Part shown: positions 5,646 to 6,203 of the stretch, one piece after another
Layout: each line of letters begins with the position of its first letter
Position numbering within the stretch: the first letter of the stretch is position 1
Assembly (NCBI GenBank): GCA_009691645.1
Contig: SIAT01000109.1
Span: 1-6,203, forward strand
Origin: Pedosphaera sp.
GTDB taxonomy: Bacteria; Verrucomicrobiota; Verrucomicrobiia; Limisphaerales; SIAT01
Length of the DNA stretch: 6,203 nucleotides
Reading direction: 5' to 3'
Translations under genes and position numbers: made by a program
The notes under the pieces: generated by a model
Seen by the model: the letters and a program-made list of their open reading frames with translations, nothing else
Told to the model about the DNA's origin: nothing
Database searches by the model: none

Positions 5646-6203
5646 TCACTTCAGCCGATAAGCCGCGCGACGCGTGGGAATGCCTTGCGCGTTGAATTCG
5701 CGTTCGAAATCCGTCACCACCGCAGCCAACTCGAGTGGCGTCTCGACAGGTGCGAAGTGATCCGCCGCGCCGAAAACCTCCTGCATCTGCGCGAAATAAT
5801 CCGCGTCATCCGTGCGCAGATAGACGATGCCGCGTGGCGCGAGCGCCTGTCGCGCGATGTCGGGAAAACGCGCGTTGATGAGCCGGTGTTTGCGGTGCTT
5901 CTTCTTCGGCCACGGATCGGCGAAATAAATGTGCAACGCCTGCGCGCAGTGCGGCGGGAGCAGGTACTCGACAAAGTACGCGGCCTCGATGCGGAGCAGA
6001 GCGAGATTGACGAGACCGGCGCGACGGCCTTTCCGGTCGAGCTTGCGCAGACGGCCGAGCAGTCGTTCGACAGCGAGGAAGTTCTGCTCCGAATGCATTT
6101 GCGCGTAACGCGCGAGGAACGAACCGTCGCCCGCGCCCAGCTCGACTTCGAGCGGTTGCGGGTTCGCGAAGAACTCCTCCAGCTTCAACCGCTCGGTGAC
6201 CGA
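5646..6203 (-). CDS. trmB: tRNA (guanine-N7-)-methyltransferase, N-terminus beyond the window
   Basis: SAM-dependent enzyme that makes m7G at position 46 of the tRNA variable loop. The frame stays open to the right edge (185 residues visible). The only start-like codon near the edge, TTG at 6188, sits in a SVTERLKLEEFF context typical of the inside of the protein, so the true start lies outside; perhaps 10-25 residues are missing, judging by family length. Counting from the edge, VELGAGDGSF (20-29) is SAM motif I, FLAVERLLGRLRKLDRK (42-58) follows, YFADPWPKKKHRKHRL (93-108) is the TrmB signature (usually PDPWPKKRH; here Ala replaces the first Pro), LRTDDADYF (129-137) carries the tRNA-binding Thr-Asp, and TDFEREF (164-170) is the C-terminal motif. 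It ends at 5646, convergent with the membrane-protein gene after 46 bases. Its promoter is not in view. Confidence 0.94.
   Translation of the reverse strand, partial: SVTERLKLEEFFANPQPLEVELGAGDGSFLARYAQMHSEQNFLAVERLLGRLRKLDRKGRRAGLVNLALLRIEAAYFVEYLLPPHCAQALHIYFADPWPKKKHRKHRLINARFPDIARQALAPRGIVYLRTDDADYFAQMQEVFGAADHFAPVETPLELAAVVTDFEREFNAQGIPTRRAAYRLK

Noticed and set aside
6186..6188. TTG as the start of trmB
   Set aside because: The frame continues to the window edge with residues that fit inside a TrmB N-terminus, and starting here would leave the protein short for the family.

Overview
The window is GC-rich, densely packed chromosomal sequence from a Gram-negative bacterium with an LPS-type outer membrane, since it carries an LptF/LptG permease. 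The wording of several proteins (the LptF N-terminus, the tail-anchored FHA protein, the TrmB core) recalls Verrucomicrobiota, perhaps the Limisphaerales/Pedosphaera side. That placement is a judgement from memory of such proteins, not a search. I see no tRNA, rRNA, CRISPR, insertion sequence or prophage, and no stretch over 300 bases without a gene.

Layout. A Gfo/Idh/MocA oxidoreductase runs rightward from the left edge; its ATG is probably cut by one base. It converges on a leftward gene for a 121-residue protein with one C-terminal membrane helix (1064-1429). That gene is divergent from a run of five rightward genes: an LPS-export permease of the LptF/LptG family (1491-2654), a small FHA-domain protein with a C-terminal membrane anchor (2656-3051), accA (3109-4092), a type I mannose-6-phosphate isomerase (4148-5128) and a four-helix membrane protein of the 'phage holin family 4' type (5144-5599). 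A leftward trmB (tRNA m7G46 methyltransferase) converges on this run and leaves the window at the right edge with its N-terminus missing.

How the genes may fit together. The permease moves LPS. AccA helps make malonyl-CoA for fatty acids, including lipid A acyl chains. ManA makes mannose-6-phosphate, a route to GDP-mannose for surface sugars. The FHA protein begins one base after the permease stop, behind a good GGAGG site, so those two are almost certainly co-translated. An envelope-biogenesis theme is plausible but inferred. accA, manA and the last gene may have separate promoters or simply be housekeeping neighbours.

No clear new system is present. The points most worth checking are the permease-FHA pair with a degenerate phosphothreonine pocket, a possible leaderless promoter for accA, a 10-base sequence shared by the hairpins in both convergent gaps, an SD-like sequence locked in a hairpin before manA, and an oxidoreductase with altered cofactor-loop and catalytic residues.
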